Origin: VAZQ01 sp963753575
GTDB lineage: Bacteria; Pseudomonadota; Alphaproteobacteria; Rhizobiales; Xanthobacteraceae
Direction of reading: 5' to 3'
NCBI GenBank assembly: GCA_963753575.1
Contig: CAVWCR010000003.1
Span: 1,302,001-1,366,000 of the forward strand
DNA: 64,000 nucleotides
A program made the translations under genes and the position numbers. Positions 1-8,485 of this stretch are shown here, one piece after another; within the stretch, counting starts at the first letter, position 1; the number at the start of each line of letters is the position of its first letter. The notes below the pieces were generated by a model. That model was not told the DNA's origin and ran no database searches. It saw only the letters and a list, made by a program, of their open reading frames with translations.

Positions 1-1447
1 CCCGGAACACCACGGACAGGATGCCCTGATCCTTGGCGGTGTAAACTCCGGTCGGACGGGCACCCTGGGCCTTGCCGAGCGTGACCGCATCGCCGTCGAA
101 CGCCGTCTCGATGCGCGTGTACTGCACATCGACCGCAAGCCGGAAGCCTTTCACCGGGTACCAATTGGTCACTGCACCCACGGTCCAGAAGTTGAAGCCC
201 GGATCGCAGACCACGCCGCCCGCAACGCGGATATTCTGGGTCGCTCCGCCACCGCTGCCACAGAACAGGCGGCTGTTGACGACGGTGTTGTCGTATCTGA
301 TCTGCGTGTAGGTTCCGTACGCGGCGGTCGAGACATTGGGCAGCCAGAAGTGCTCATAACCGGCACCCGCCGTCCAGGACGTGGTGAGTTCAAGTTGACC
401 GCCGTTGACGTAGACCGCATCCGTGATGACGCCGAGCGCAACCTGGTTGCCACCGCCGAACAGACCAGGGCTGTTCAGATTGCTGCCGCCCGAGTAAGCG
501 GTAGCGCCCACGCCGTAGTTGAAGTAGCCGCCGAAGTGATCGCCCGGCCCAAGCTGAGGCGCCTTGATGTCGATGCCCGAGAGCACCGCCCAACCCCACT
601 TGTCGTCCGGATAGCCGCACTGCGTGGTGCCGGTCTGGTTGCACGAGAAGCCAGTCGTCGGCGCCGTATAGTACGTAGCCGTATTTGGGTTAAAGATCGC
701 CGACACGCCCAACCGTCCCCATGCCTGGTTGACCGCGAAGTTCACGTAGGGCGTCGGAAACTTCATGCCGGCATGCGAGTCGGTCGGATTGGAGCCGACC
801 GTCGTGACGTTGCCGGAGAGGTTCGACACCGACTTGGTACGGCGCTCGTCGGCACCGAGGTTCAACGTCATGCCGTTGCCAAGTTCCCAGGTGTAGGCGA
901 TCTGGTTGGTGCCGTTGGCGCCGGTATCGCTCTGGTTCTGAGTCTGGAACAGCGACTTGAAAGTGTCGTCGCCCGGCGTACCGGGGGTGTCGCTGTACGA
1001 CTTGGTGTGGCCGAACGTGAAGCCCGCCCACTGGATGAAGGCGCGTGCCGGGTTGACGACGACCGTGCCTTGGTTCTCGTTGTCGACATGTACTGCGATG
1101 AAGGTACGCAGCGTCCCGTACGCGGTTTGCGTCCGGCTATCGAACTCGAAGTGTGCGCGGTGCCGCGTCGAGTACGGGCTCACCGTGCGATCTTGCGCAC
1201 CGGCAGCGCCGGTGTAGTGGGATGTGCGGGCACCGGTTACGTTCCAGCCGTAGTCAGCCCGAACATAACCCCCGATTTTCAGGCAAATATCAGAGCCCGG
1301 GATGTAGTAAAACCCCGCGCCATAGAGACTGCAGATCTTCACGTATTCGACCGGCTTGGCCTTGACGGGAAGATCGGCGGCCTGCGTTCCCGCCACCGCG
1401 ACTAGTCCTGCCGCGGAGCCGAGAAGAAGACTCTTCACCATCTTCAT
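1..1447 (-). CDS. Porin_2-family outer membrane porin (C-terminus cut by window edge)
   Basis: Translating the minus strand from the ATG at 1447 gives about 482 residues open to the window edge. It starts MKMVKSLLLGSAAGLVAVAG and has a signal peptide ending near TQAADLPVKA. The motif VEYVKICSLYGAGFYYIPG with two cysteines, followed by KIGGYVRADYGW, is typical of the rhizobial/Brucella Omp2b-like Porin_2 family. These trimeric 16-strand channels admit small solutes across the outer membrane. Near the edge the frame reads ILSVVFR, close to the usual terminal strand, so probably only a handful of residues are missing. A GGAGG box at 1453-1457 (complement) sits about 5 bases before the start. The long AT-rich region upstream (about 1640-1860) is the likely promoter region. 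The gene is missed if a stop inside the window is required. Confidence 0.93.
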   Translation of the reverse strand, partial: MKMVKSLLLGSAAGLVAVAGTQAADLPVKAKPVEYVKICSLYGAGFYYIPGSDICLKIGGYVRADYGWNVTGARTSHYTGAAGAQDRTVSPYSTRHRAHFEFDSRTQTAYGTLRTFIAVHVDNENQGTVVVNPARAFIQWAGFTFGHTKSYSDTPGTPGDDTFKSLFQTQNQSDTGANGTNQIAYTWELGNGMTLNLGADERRTKSVSNLSGNVTTVGSNPTDSHAGMKFPTPYVNFAVNQAWGRLGVSAIFNPNTATYYTAPTTGFSCNQTGTTQCGYPDDKWGWAVLSGIDIKAPQLGPGDHFGGYFNYGVGATAYSGGSNLNSPGLFGGGNQVALGVITDAVYVNGGQLELTTSWTAGAGYEHFWLPNVSTAAYGTYTQIRYDNTVVNSRLFCGSGGGATQNIRVAGGVVCDPGFNFWTVGAVTNWYPVKGFRLAVDVQYTRIETAFDGDAVTLGKAQGARPTGVYTAKDQGILSVVFR

Positions 1448-1879
1448 TCGAACCTCCAAGTTGCTCTTCATGGGAGGGTTCCGTCTCCGCCGGGTGCGCA
1501 GCACCCCAAGGAAGGTCCCCTTCAGTCCCCTCGTCCGTCCGCCCTCCGAGCAAACCCCGCCCCGAAAGCCGAACATGGCGACCTGGGGATGCCCCCTCCG
1601 TCGCACCGTCACATTACCCAACGGTGTTCCACAGGCAATGTTTAACCAGCCTTCTTAACAGTCAAGACCGCAGTTTTTCTTCGGGTGTTGCCAGAAAAAC
1701 ACTCATTTGCAGCATCCGCGTGTCAATCTACCGTAAGTTACAGGATACGTTTTGGCGTCACTTGCCATATCTAAACCAACGCGCTATGAGATACATGCTT
1801 GTGTTATCCGATTTTTATGATTTCTTTACATGAAAGATGGATATTTTTACATTATTTTTACTTGATGCGGAAATAGCGG

Positions 1880-2065
1880 AGCCAGGGATATTTCCACGCG
1901 ATTGCGACCTGCCGCTTCAGGCCTGAAATGTAATAAGAAACAATATGTTACGAGCTCCCCTTGACCCCAGAGGTCGCCAGCGAGGGCCGCAGACAGGCGC
2001 TCGGCTTCAACGACTCGCGAATCGGAACGCTGAATCCCGCGGCGACCGATAGTGAGCTTGGCTTG
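1880..2065 (-). pseudogene. Possible decayed GGDEF (diguanylate cyclase) C-terminus
   Basis: Read on the minus strand, this stretch translates to a segment starting KLTIGRRGIQRSDSR and VVEAERLSAAL. After a non-matching insert of about 20 residues it continues RPEAAGRNRVEIS. The ending AAGRNRVE resembles the conserved end of GGDEF domains (AK-x-AGRNRV), and the earlier part loosely resembles the LTVSxGVA...ALIxxAD strand and helix. There is no GGDEF motif, no plausible start and no upstream domain. If it is real it is a fossil. The resemblance is by eye only and weak. Confidence 0.22.
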
Positions 2066-2538
2066 AACTTGGTTGGGCCAAAGGCTTGCAACCTGCATCC
2101 CCAATGATGCGGAACTTGGAAGGTATCCTCCTGTAGCCACGGCAACGCTCTTCAGGAGCCGGCCCGATTAACAATGATGTTTAGAATCATGAGGTTGCCA
2201 GTCTCATTGCGATCCTGAAGCAGCGCCGAACCGAGCCATGAGCAGACCAGGCAATCGTCGGAAACCGAACACTTTGTCTCGGGTCGAACTGTGCTGGACG
2301 GTCATATAGGCAGTATTTTTGCGACCAAGCGCACAAACCTTCGAGAACTTCTTCTGATCCTCTTTAGTCGCAAGATGAGCGCCAAGATATCGATTGATCA
2401 CTACTCTGAGCTCGGCCCAGCTCTTCTGCCACTCGGCGAGAGGCGCCGCGCCGGGAAATCAGGCGCCGCAACCCAGGCGGAGCGGCCGCCTTTATTGTTG
2501 GTTCTTGGTGTTACACAAGCGTGAGGAAGCCGCGCGCA

Positions 2539-2557
2539 CGCGTGTGGCGGACACGCG
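2539..2557 (-). terminator. Hairpin directly downstream of tRNA-Ser
   Basis: A perfect 7-bp stem (CGCGTGT / ACACGCG) with a 5-base loop lies two bases beyond the encoded CCA end of the tRNA gene on the minus strand. No U-run follows, so it may be a processing or weak termination structure rather than a canonical intrinsic terminator. Confidence 0.35.
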
Positions 2558-2559
2558 AG

Positions 2560-2652
2560 TGGCGGAGAGGATGGGATTCGAACCCATGATACGGCTTTAG
2601 ACCGTATAACGGTTTAGCAAACCGCCGCCTTCAGCCACTCGGCCACCTCTCC
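2560..2652 (-). tRNA. tRNA-Ser (GCU anticodon), CCA encoded
   Basis: The minus strand reads GGAGAGGTGGCCGAGTGGCT at the 5' end. It has a 7-base loop TTGCTAA with anticodon GCU (complement of 2616-2618), a long class II variable arm (TTATACGG...CCGTATCA), the T arm GGGTTCGAATCCC, acceptor CCTCTCC, discriminator G and a genomically encoded CCA. Acceptor bases 2646-2652 pair with 2564-2570. The tRNA decodes AGC and AGU serine codons. The matching synthetase, serS, lies about 40 kb away in the same window. Confidence 0.97.
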
Positions 2653-2689
2653 GCGGCGCGAACCCGTATCGGCCATGCGCAGACCTCGG

Positions 2690-4957
2690 TCAAGGCGCGA
2701 CATCGCCCCAGTGCGCCGCTCCCTCTCGGTCGATCGTGACGTTACCTGGCGGTTGACCATCGCAATGGCGCTGCCAGATCGCGGCCAATGCGCGCTCGAG
2801 ATCGCGGGTAAACCGCGCCGTGTCAAACAGCGGACTACCCTTGCGCAGCGCTGCGACGCGCGCCTTCAGTCGCGCGAGCTCAGCGCGATCGCCCGCCAGG
2901 CGCAGCGCCAAACCGTAGTATTCGTCGAGCGACGACGTAATCAGCTCCGGCAGGCCGGCAGCCGTGAGGATGCTGGCAGACACCCGCGACGCGAACGTCT
3001 CGCCCGCCAGCGCGATCAACGGCACGCCGGCCCACAGCGCATCGCTCGCAGTGGTGTGCGAGCCGTATGGGAAACTGTCGAGCGCAAGGTCGGCGAGCGC
3101 CAAGCGCGCCAGATGCTCCGGCGGCGACGCCATCGGCGCGAACACGATGCGCGCCGGATCCAATCCCCGGCTGGCGGCACGCGCGATGAGCGCCTGGACC
3201 GCCATATCCTCGGGCTGCAACAGCCATAGTACCGAGCCGTCCACCGCCTGCAGCAGCTTGAGCCAACAGTCGAACACCTCAGGCGTGAGCTTGAAAGCGC
3301 CGTTGAACGAACAAAACACAATGGCGTCATCGGGCAGCCCGTGCGCGCTACGCGGCTGCGCCGGCGCAACCGCGCGCTTGTCGTCATTGGCCTGGTAGCT
3401 GTGCGGCAGCCGAATGATCCTTTCCGCGTAGTGAGGCTCGTCCTGCGGCCTGATGATCACGCCGTCGGCCACGATGTAGTCGATCCACGGCGCCCCCAGC
3501 GTGCCGGGATATCCGAGCCACTGCACCTGCACCGGCGCGGGCCGCGTTGCCAGCACGGCCGGGCGTGCGCGCTTGGTCCAGCCGGCAAGATCGATGACGA
3601 TATCGACCTCGTCGCGCGCCATGCACTGGGCCGCCTCCTGGTGCGACATCGCCGCAATCGGAATCATCCGGTCGAACGCGCGCTCGAATCGCCGACGATA
3701 GTCATCAGCCGCGGGTGGCGAGAAATCGTAACCGATGACTTCGAAACGCGCGCGGTCATGGTGCTCGATCACGCCAACCATCAAATGCGGCACCGGGTGG
3801 CTGTAGAAATCGCCGGAAAAATATCCGATCCGAATCCGCTCGCGGGCTCGCGCGCGAAAGGCGGCGGAGATTGCGGTCGTCGCAACGGCCTCGATCACGC
3901 GTTGCGCGCTGCGCCGCGCGCCAGCGAGCTGTTGCGACGCGCTCGCGTTCGCAATGCTCAACAGCCGCCAGGGCGCGCTATCGTCGATCCCGCCGCTTCC
4001 ACTCTCGCCGATCCGGCACGCCTGTGGTTCCAGGAGCGCAGCAAAATCCCAGTCGCAGGCGCGCCTCGCCGCATAGATCGACCAGATCGCCCGCTGCGGC
4101 TCGTTCCTGAATTGGATGGTTGCCCTGTAAAGGCTCAGCGCCTGGCCGGTGGCGCCAGCGCCATCGAGCACATTCGCGATCAGATCGAGCAGGTTGAGAT
4201 TGTCGTCGCCGACCTTCGGCGCGACACCGCCAAGCGCCGCCAAGGCAGAGCGCGCCGCGTCGGCCGCTTCGCCCCCGCGATCCTGCGCGCTCAGCGCCAG
4301 CGCGAGATTGACGTGGCTGATCGGCGACGACGGATCGAGCGTGATGGCGTGCCGGAAGCTCGCTTCCGCCTGGCCAGGCTGGCCGCGACGCAACAATACG
4401 TTGCCGAGCTCATTGTGGGCGGCGCCGACACCGGGGGCCGCCGCGATCGCCAGGCGCAGATGCTGTTCGGCTTCCTCGAGCCGATCGCGCGCGGCCAGCA
4501 CTTCGCCGAGATGATAATGCGCCGCCGGGTGACCGGGCGCGGCCGCGAGCGCGCCCTCGAGCACGCCCCTCGCCTCCTCGCCCCGTCGCAACAAATGCAG
4601 AACCCGGCCCAGCGCCACCAGCGTCTCGATCGAAGCCGGATGCAGCGCCAGCGACCGACGCAGGCTCTGTTCGGCCGGCACGTATTGCTTGAGCTCAGAT
4701 TGGCAGAGCGCGAGGTTGTTCCAGAATTGCGGATCGGCCGGAAGGTCGCGGGCGGCGCGCTCGAAGTGCGGCAGCGCCTCCGCGTAGCGCCCCTGGGACG
4801 CCAGCGCGACGCCGAGGAGCTCGCGCAGGATGGGCGTGCCGGCAAATGATTTCAGGATCGCGCGGGCGCGCTGCTCCATCTCGGCGACGCGCCCGAGGCC
4901 ATGCAGGGCCAAGAGCTCGTTGATCGATTCCTCAAGGCGTTTTCCCACTTCCACCAC
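2690..4957 (-). CDS. TPR protein with SPINDLY/OGT-type O-GlcNAc transferase domain (GT41)
   Basis: A 755-residue protein. Residues about 5-270 form a superhelix of tetratricopeptide repeats (recurring AxxxLG.A...A..x.Ax pattern). After a linker, residues about 365-735 match the GT41 catalytic domain. Landmarks are RIRIGYFSGDFYSHPV, VDIVIDLAGWT, VQVQWLGYPGTLGAPWIDY, FCSFNGAFKLTPEVF and LDSFPYGSHTTASDALWAGVP. By family this transfers a sugar (GlcNAc in eukaryotic OGT) from UDP-sugar to Ser/Thr of protein acceptors picked by the TPR helix; bacterial substrates are mostly unknown. The reading frame opens with GTG codons at 4957 without a clear ribosome site, so the exact start is uncertain. It stands alone, with tRNA-Ser downstream and a GST gene upstream in the same direction. 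Confidence 0.88.
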   Translation of the reverse strand: MVEVGKRLEESINELLALHGLGRVAEMEQRARAILKSFAGTPILRELLGVALASQGRYAEALPHFERAARDLPADPQFWNNLALCQSELKQYVPAEQSLRRSLALHPASIETLVALGRVLHLLRRGEEARGVLEGALAAAPGHPAAHYHLGEVLAARDRLEEAEQHLRLAIAAAPGVGAAHNELGNVLLRRGQPGQAEASFRHAITLDPSSPISHVNLALALSAQDRGGEAADAARSALAALGGVAPKVGDDNLNLLDLIANVLDGAGATGQALSLYRATIQFRNEPQRAIWSIYAARRACDWDFAALLEPQACRIGESGSGGIDDSAPWRLLSIANASASQQLAGARRSAQRVIEAVATTAISAAFRARARERIRIGYFSGDFYSHPVPHLMVGVIEHHDRARFEVIGYDFSPPAADDYRRRFERAFDRMIPIAAMSHQEAAQCMARDEVDIVIDLAGWTKRARPAVLATRPAPVQVQWLGYPGTLGAPWIDYIVADGVIIRPQDEPHYAERIIRLPHSYQANDDKRAVAPAQPRSAHGLPDDAIVFCSFNGAFKLTPEVFDCWLKLLQAVDGSVLWLLQPEDMAVQALIARAASRGLDPARIVFAPMASPPEHLARLALADLALDSFPYGSHTTASDALWAGVPLIALAGETFASRVSASILTAAGLPELITSSLDEYYGLALRLAGDRAELARLKARVAALRKGSPLFDTARFTRDLERALAAIWQRHCDGQPPGNVTIDREGAAHWGDVAP

Positions 4958-5029
4958 GGACGCACCGATTGGCCCTATCCCATTATGACAAAATCGGTAT
5001 CCGGCGCGCCCCAGCGGGTCAAGGCACCG

Positions 5030-5812
5030 CTATTGTGACCCCGATGGCCGCTGGCCTCGCTGTCCGAACAGCACCGCGCGAACGTCGGGATCGCGCATGT
5101 CAACCTTCGCGGCCTCCTCCACCCGGATGTGAATCGCACGATCGACCGCCGACCGTGCCAACACCCGGTCGAGCCAGCGCTTGAGATTGGGAAACTCACC
5201 GATGTCCTGGCCCTGCCGCTGCCAGTACCGAGCCCATCCCACACACGCCATGTCGGCGATCGAATACCGGCCAGCCAGAAAATCGCGGCTCTTGAGGCGG
5301 CGCTCCATGACACTATAGAGCCTGTTGACCTCGTCGGTGAAACGTTTGACCGCATAGGGAGACGGTTCCGCCGCATAGAGGCGGAAATGATGACATTCCC
5401 CGGCCTTGGGACCGAGGTTGGCCATCTGCCAGAATAGCCATTGGTCGACCTCGACCCGCCCGCGCTCGTCACGCGGATAGAACCGGCCGGTTTTGCGCCC
5501 GAGATACTGCAGGATCGCTCCCAACTCGAAAATCGAGATTGGCCGGTCTCCCGGCCCGTGCGGGTCGACGATCGCCGGCATGCGATTGTTGGGCGAGATC
5601 GCCAGGAACTCCGGCCTGAACTGCTCGCCCCTGGAAAGGTTGACCGGAATGACTGTGTAAGGAAGCCGACACTCTTCGAGCATGATCGAAATCTTGAAGC
5701 CGTTCGGCGTCGGCCAGTAATAGAGGTCGATCGGCTTGCGGCGCGGTCCCGACCTTCCTTTGGCAGCGCTACGGGATCTGCGCTTTGTGCGTTCGTCGGG
5801 GGCACGGCTCAT
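5030..5812 (-). CDS. Glutathione S-transferase family protein (YfcG/YghU-like)
   Basis: A 260-residue cytosolic thiol transferase. A basic, probably disordered N-terminal extension (residues 1-26, rich in Arg/Lys) precedes the thioredoxin fold, which begins IDLYYWPTPNGFKISIMLEE. TPNG-x-K is the glutathione-site signature of the nu-class YfcG/YghU group, which act as disulfide-bond reductases using two GSH. The cis-proline loop reads NRMPAIVD (about 77-84). The FELGAIL segment replaces the more common FESGAIL, so the glutathione gamma-Glu contact serine is changed to Leu. The helical domain follows (VDQWLFWQMANLGPKAGE). A GAGGAG site precedes the ATG at 5812. The gene lies 72 bp upstream of the TPR glycosyltransferase on the same strand; a functional link is not evident. 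Confidence 0.9.
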   Translation of the reverse strand: MSRAPDERTKRRSRSAAKGRSGPRRKPIDLYYWPTPNGFKISIMLEECRLPYTVIPVNLSRGEQFRPEFLAISPNNRMPAIVDPHGPGDRPISIFELGAILQYLGRKTGRFYPRDERGRVEVDQWLFWQMANLGPKAGECHHFRLYAAEPSPYAVKRFTDEVNRLYSVMERRLKSRDFLAGRYSIADMACVGWARYWQRQGQDIGEFPNLKRWLDRVLARSAVDRAIHIRVEEAAKVDMRDPDVRAVLFGQRGQRPSGSQ

Positions 5813-6178
5813 GGGACGCTCCTCGGAACCAGTGGTCCGAGCTTAGGGTCCCGGTTCCGGCGCGAGCAACTGCCCCAATGCCAGACGCCGGACGCGCCAA
5901 GGGCGTCGGCGAGAACCGGAAATTGGAAACCAGCGGCAGAAGGGTCTGCCAACCGCAGGGATTGGGCTTCGCCCGCTCCCTGATCGCCACTCTCCGCCCT
6001 CGCGGGCCTTCAAGTGGCTATGCTCCAATCCCTGCCTCGCCGACGCCCTCTGTCGTCAGCTGGAACCGGCGCTGTCGACAACGGTCGCGTTACCTTGACC
6101 GTCATTGGGCAGCCGCCGGTCCGTGTGACGCGGTCAGCGACATCAGAGTGATGTCAAAGACCGTGAAGTGGCGGCTGC
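5813..6178. other. Intergenic stretch, nothing recognisable
   Basis: 366 bases between the GST start and the end of the microprotein gene. Short frames on both strands have no family resemblance or ribosome site. It presumably contains the GST promoter on the minus strand. Confidence 0.5.
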
Positions 6179-6253
6179 CTACTTCTTCTTCCGGCGCTTT
6201 GTCTTCTTGGCGCCCTTCTTTGCCGCCGCCTTAGCTTTTCTCTTCTTCGCCAT
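6179..6253 (-). CDS. 24-residue lysine-rich microprotein (histone-like tail)
   Basis: A very short frame starting at the ATG complementary to 6251-6253 and ending TAG. It begins MAKKRKAKAAAKKGAKK and ends in RRKKK. Fifteen of 24 residues are Lys or Arg and most of the rest are Ala or Gly, the composition of histone H1/Hc1-like tails. A strong AGGAGG Shine-Dalgarno lies about 6 bases before the start, which, with the clean AAG/GCG codon pattern, is why I call it a gene. The likely role is nucleic-acid binding or charge neutralisation, but this is inference from composition. It stands alone between the GST gene and gatB. Confidence 0.6.
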   Translation of the reverse strand: MAKKRKAKAAAKKGAKKTKRRKKK

Positions 6254-6833
6254 GCTGCCCTCCTAGCCTTTGAGTGAGTGGCGATATCGCTTCGCATCCG
6301 CGGGGATCGCGAATGCTTCCCCTCAAATACTACAGAGCGACAAAAAAATCAGCGGGTACGCTTCCTGAAGGGTGGATTGGGCGCGTTTGACACAAGCGGT
6401 GGCGCTTGACACGGCAGCGCACTCAACGTCCGCGAACCATTCGCTCACGCATCATCGCAAGGCAGCAGATGCATCTCGTCGCAGATTGAAAAGACATCGA
6501 TGAAATAAGGATTTTCTCCATCTCACGCCGATCTTCATGTGCGCGCTAACGCATTCCACCAACGATCAATTCCTAGTGCGCGCAGATGGCCGTGACGGGC
6601 GCATTTCCAAACAATTCACCGTCTTAAAATTTTTTTTCGGATTCCCTCTCGCAGAGCCGTTCCGAGCAGTCGAGTCCGATCCGAATCGAGCGAATCGGCT
6701 GCGCAAGTGATTCGCTGGCAAGAGCTTGCCGAACATTTTTTTGTCCCATCACGGGACAACTCGGCGGCGGCGAGCGCCGCGTGCGCGCCCGACAGGGGCC
6801 GGTGACCGATCGCGTGAGGCGCCGAGCGCTGCG
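6254..6833. other. Intergenic stretch with one short palindrome
   Basis: 580 bases upstream of the microprotein and downstream of gatB, with no supported coding frame. It includes a perfect inverted repeat TTGTCCC-N5-GGGACAA at 6741-6759, with a T-run immediately on its plus-strand 5' side. The region from 6254 to 6500 is the probable promoter area of the microprotein. Confidence 0.45.
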
Positions 6834-8294
6834 TCAGACGCCGAGCTTGCGCTTGAGCAGGTCGTTGACCGCTTGCGGATTGGCCTTGCCGCCGGACGCC
6901 TTCATCACCTGGCCGACAAACCAGCCGATGAGCTTCGGGTTCGCCTTCGCGTCGCTCACCTTGTCGGGATTCTTGCCGACGATCTCGTCGACCACGCGCT
7001 CGATCGCCGAGAGGTCGGTGACCTGCTCCATGTCGCCATCCTTGACGATCTGCGCCGGATCACCGCCTTCGCTCCACACGATCTCGAACAAGTCTTTGGC
7101 AATCTTGCCGGAAATCGTTCGAGCCGCGATCAGATCGAGGATCGCACCGAGTTGCGCCGCCGTCACTGGCGAGGCAGTGATGTCCTTGCCTTCCTTGTTG
7201 AGCCGGCCGGCGAGCTCGTTGATCACCCAGTTGGCAGCCGCCTTGGCGTCGCGGCCGCGCGCGACGGCCTCGAAGTACTCCGCCGTGTCCCGTTCCGATA
7301 CCAGGCCGTTGGCGTCATAGGCGGAGAGCGCATACTCGCGCATGAAGCGCGCCTTCTTGGCGTCCGGCAGCTCGGGCAGCTGCGCCTCCAGTTCGGCCAC
7401 GAAGCTCGGCGAGAGTTCGAGCGGCAACAGGTCGGGATCGGGAAAGTAGCGATAGTCGTGCGCCTCCTCCTTGCTGCGCATCGATCGCGTCTCGCCCTTG
7501 CCCGCGTCGAACAGCCGCGTCTCCTGCTCGATTGTTCCGCCGTCCTCGATGACGCCGATCTGGCGGCGCGCCTCGTGCTCGATCGCCTGGCCGATGAAAC
7601 GGATCGAGTTGACGTTCTTGATCTCGCAGCGGGTGCCCAGAGGTGCGCCAGGACGTCGCACCGACACGTTGACGTCCGCGCGCAGATTGCCCTTCTCCAT
7701 GTCGCCGTCGCAGGTGCCGAGATAGCGCAGGATCGTGCGCAGCTTGGCGACGTAGGCCTTGGCTTCGTCCGCAGAGCGCAGGTCGGGCTTCGACACGATC
7801 TCCATCAGCGCCACACCGGCGCGATTGAGGTCGACGTACGACATGCTCGGGTGCTGGTCGTGCAACGACTTGCCGGCGTCCTGCTCGAGATGCAGCCGCT
7901 CGATTCCGACCGTGATTGCCTCGCCGTCGGGCAGATCGACCACGACCTCGCCCTCACCCACCACCGGCGACTTGTACTGGCTGATCTGATAGCCCTGCGG
8001 CAGGTCGGGATAGAAATAATTTTTCCGGTCGAACACCGATTTCAGGTTGATCCTGGCCTTGAGCCCGAGACCGGTGCGCACCGCCTGCTTGATGCACTCC
8101 TCGTTGATCACCGGCAGCATGCCGGGCATCGCCGCGTCCACGAGCGACACATGCGCGTTCGGCTCGCCGCCGAATTCGGTCGAGGCGCCGGAAAACAGCT
8201 TCGAGCGCGACGCGACCTGCGCGTGGATCTCAAGCCCGATGATGACCTCGAAGTCGCCCGTCGCGCCCTTGATCAACCGTGCCGACCTGCTCAT
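6834..8294 (-). CDS. gatB: Asp-tRNA(Asn)/Glu-tRNA(Gln) amidotransferase subunit B
   Basis: From MSRSARLIKGATGDFEVIIG the protein is 486 residues, the usual GatB size. The open frame reaches further up to 8462, but that extension has no GatB similarity; in-frame ATGs at 8318 and 8342 are alternatives. Hallmarks are GLEIHAQV, KLFSGASTEFG, SLVDAAMPGMLPVIN, KNYFYPDLPQGYQISQY and the DYRYFPDPDLLPL segment. The C-terminus is the YqeY-like tail (residues about 330-486) that grips tRNA. GatB is the kinase/tRNA-binding subunit of GatCAB, which amidates misacylated Glu-tRNA(Gln) and Asp-tRNA(Asn). Here gatB is separated from gatA and gatC by two plus-strand genes and a small minus-strand gene. Confidence 0.96.
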   Translation of the reverse strand: MSRSARLIKGATGDFEVIIGLEIHAQVASRSKLFSGASTEFGGEPNAHVSLVDAAMPGMLPVINEECIKQAVRTGLGLKARINLKSVFDRKNYFYPDLPQGYQISQYKSPVVGEGEVVVDLPDGEAITVGIERLHLEQDAGKSLHDQHPSMSYVDLNRAGVALMEIVSKPDLRSADEAKAYVAKLRTILRYLGTCDGDMEKGNLRADVNVSVRRPGAPLGTRCEIKNVNSIRFIGQAIEHEARRQIGVIEDGGTIEQETRLFDAGKGETRSMRSKEEAHDYRYFPDPDLLPLELSPSFVAELEAQLPELPDAKKARFMREYALSAYDANGLVSERDTAEYFEAVARGRDAKAAANWVINELAGRLNKEGKDITASPVTAAQLGAILDLIAARTISGKIAKDLFEIVWSEGGDPAQIVKDGDMEQVTDLSAIERVVDEIVGKNPDKVSDAKANPKLIGWFVGQVMKASGGKANPQAVNDLLKRKLGV

Positions 8295-8485
8295 CGCCGC
8301 ATCCGTGTTTCGCTTCATTGGCTTCTGGCTGCGCCTTCCCATCGCGCGGGCGCTGTGCTGCGTCAAGGTCGCGGCAAAGGCCGTGGTTGTGGCGCGCCAC
8401 GCCCCGGCGTACCCTGTCCGCAAGTCCAAAAAGCGGCCGGGTAACGGCTTTGACCCGATCATACGGGTTCGTGGGAGGACAACGG

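Larger units (their letters stand above)
1448..2559. other. Gene-poor stretch between porin and tRNA-Ser
   Basis: About 1.1 kb without a convincing intact gene. The part next to the porin (1448-1640) is GC-rich and reads as a long leader. From 1640 to 1860 it is unusually AT-rich for this genome and likely carries the porin promoter. From 1880 to 2140 there is a faint trace of a decayed GGDEF domain (listed separately). From 2160 to 2538 I see only short incoherent reading frames. Confidence 0.5.

Noticed and set aside
350..1405. 351-codon plus-strand open frame
   Set aside because: It lies opposite the porin. The porin frame has signal peptide, family motifs and a ribosome site; the plus frame is an arginine-rich shadow.
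1847..2140. 97-codon minus-strand open frame as an intact gene
   Set aside because: No ribosome site, no complete domain and a non-matching insert in the only recognisable part. Listed only as a possible remnant.
3341..4849. 502-codon plus-strand open frame
   Set aside because: Antisense shadow of the TPR/OGT gene, whose TPR and GT41 motifs are unmistakable on the minus strand.
5785..6234. Plus-strand 149-codon frame upstream of the microprotein
   Set aside because: Starts inside the GST gene antisense, has no family match, and overlaps the better supported microprotein on the other strand.
6731..6759. Intrinsic terminator formed by the T-run and the TTGTCCC...GGGACAA dyad
   Set aside because: The T-run lies on the 5' side of the stem on the plus strand and reads as A-run after it on the minus strand, so neither direction has stem followed by U.
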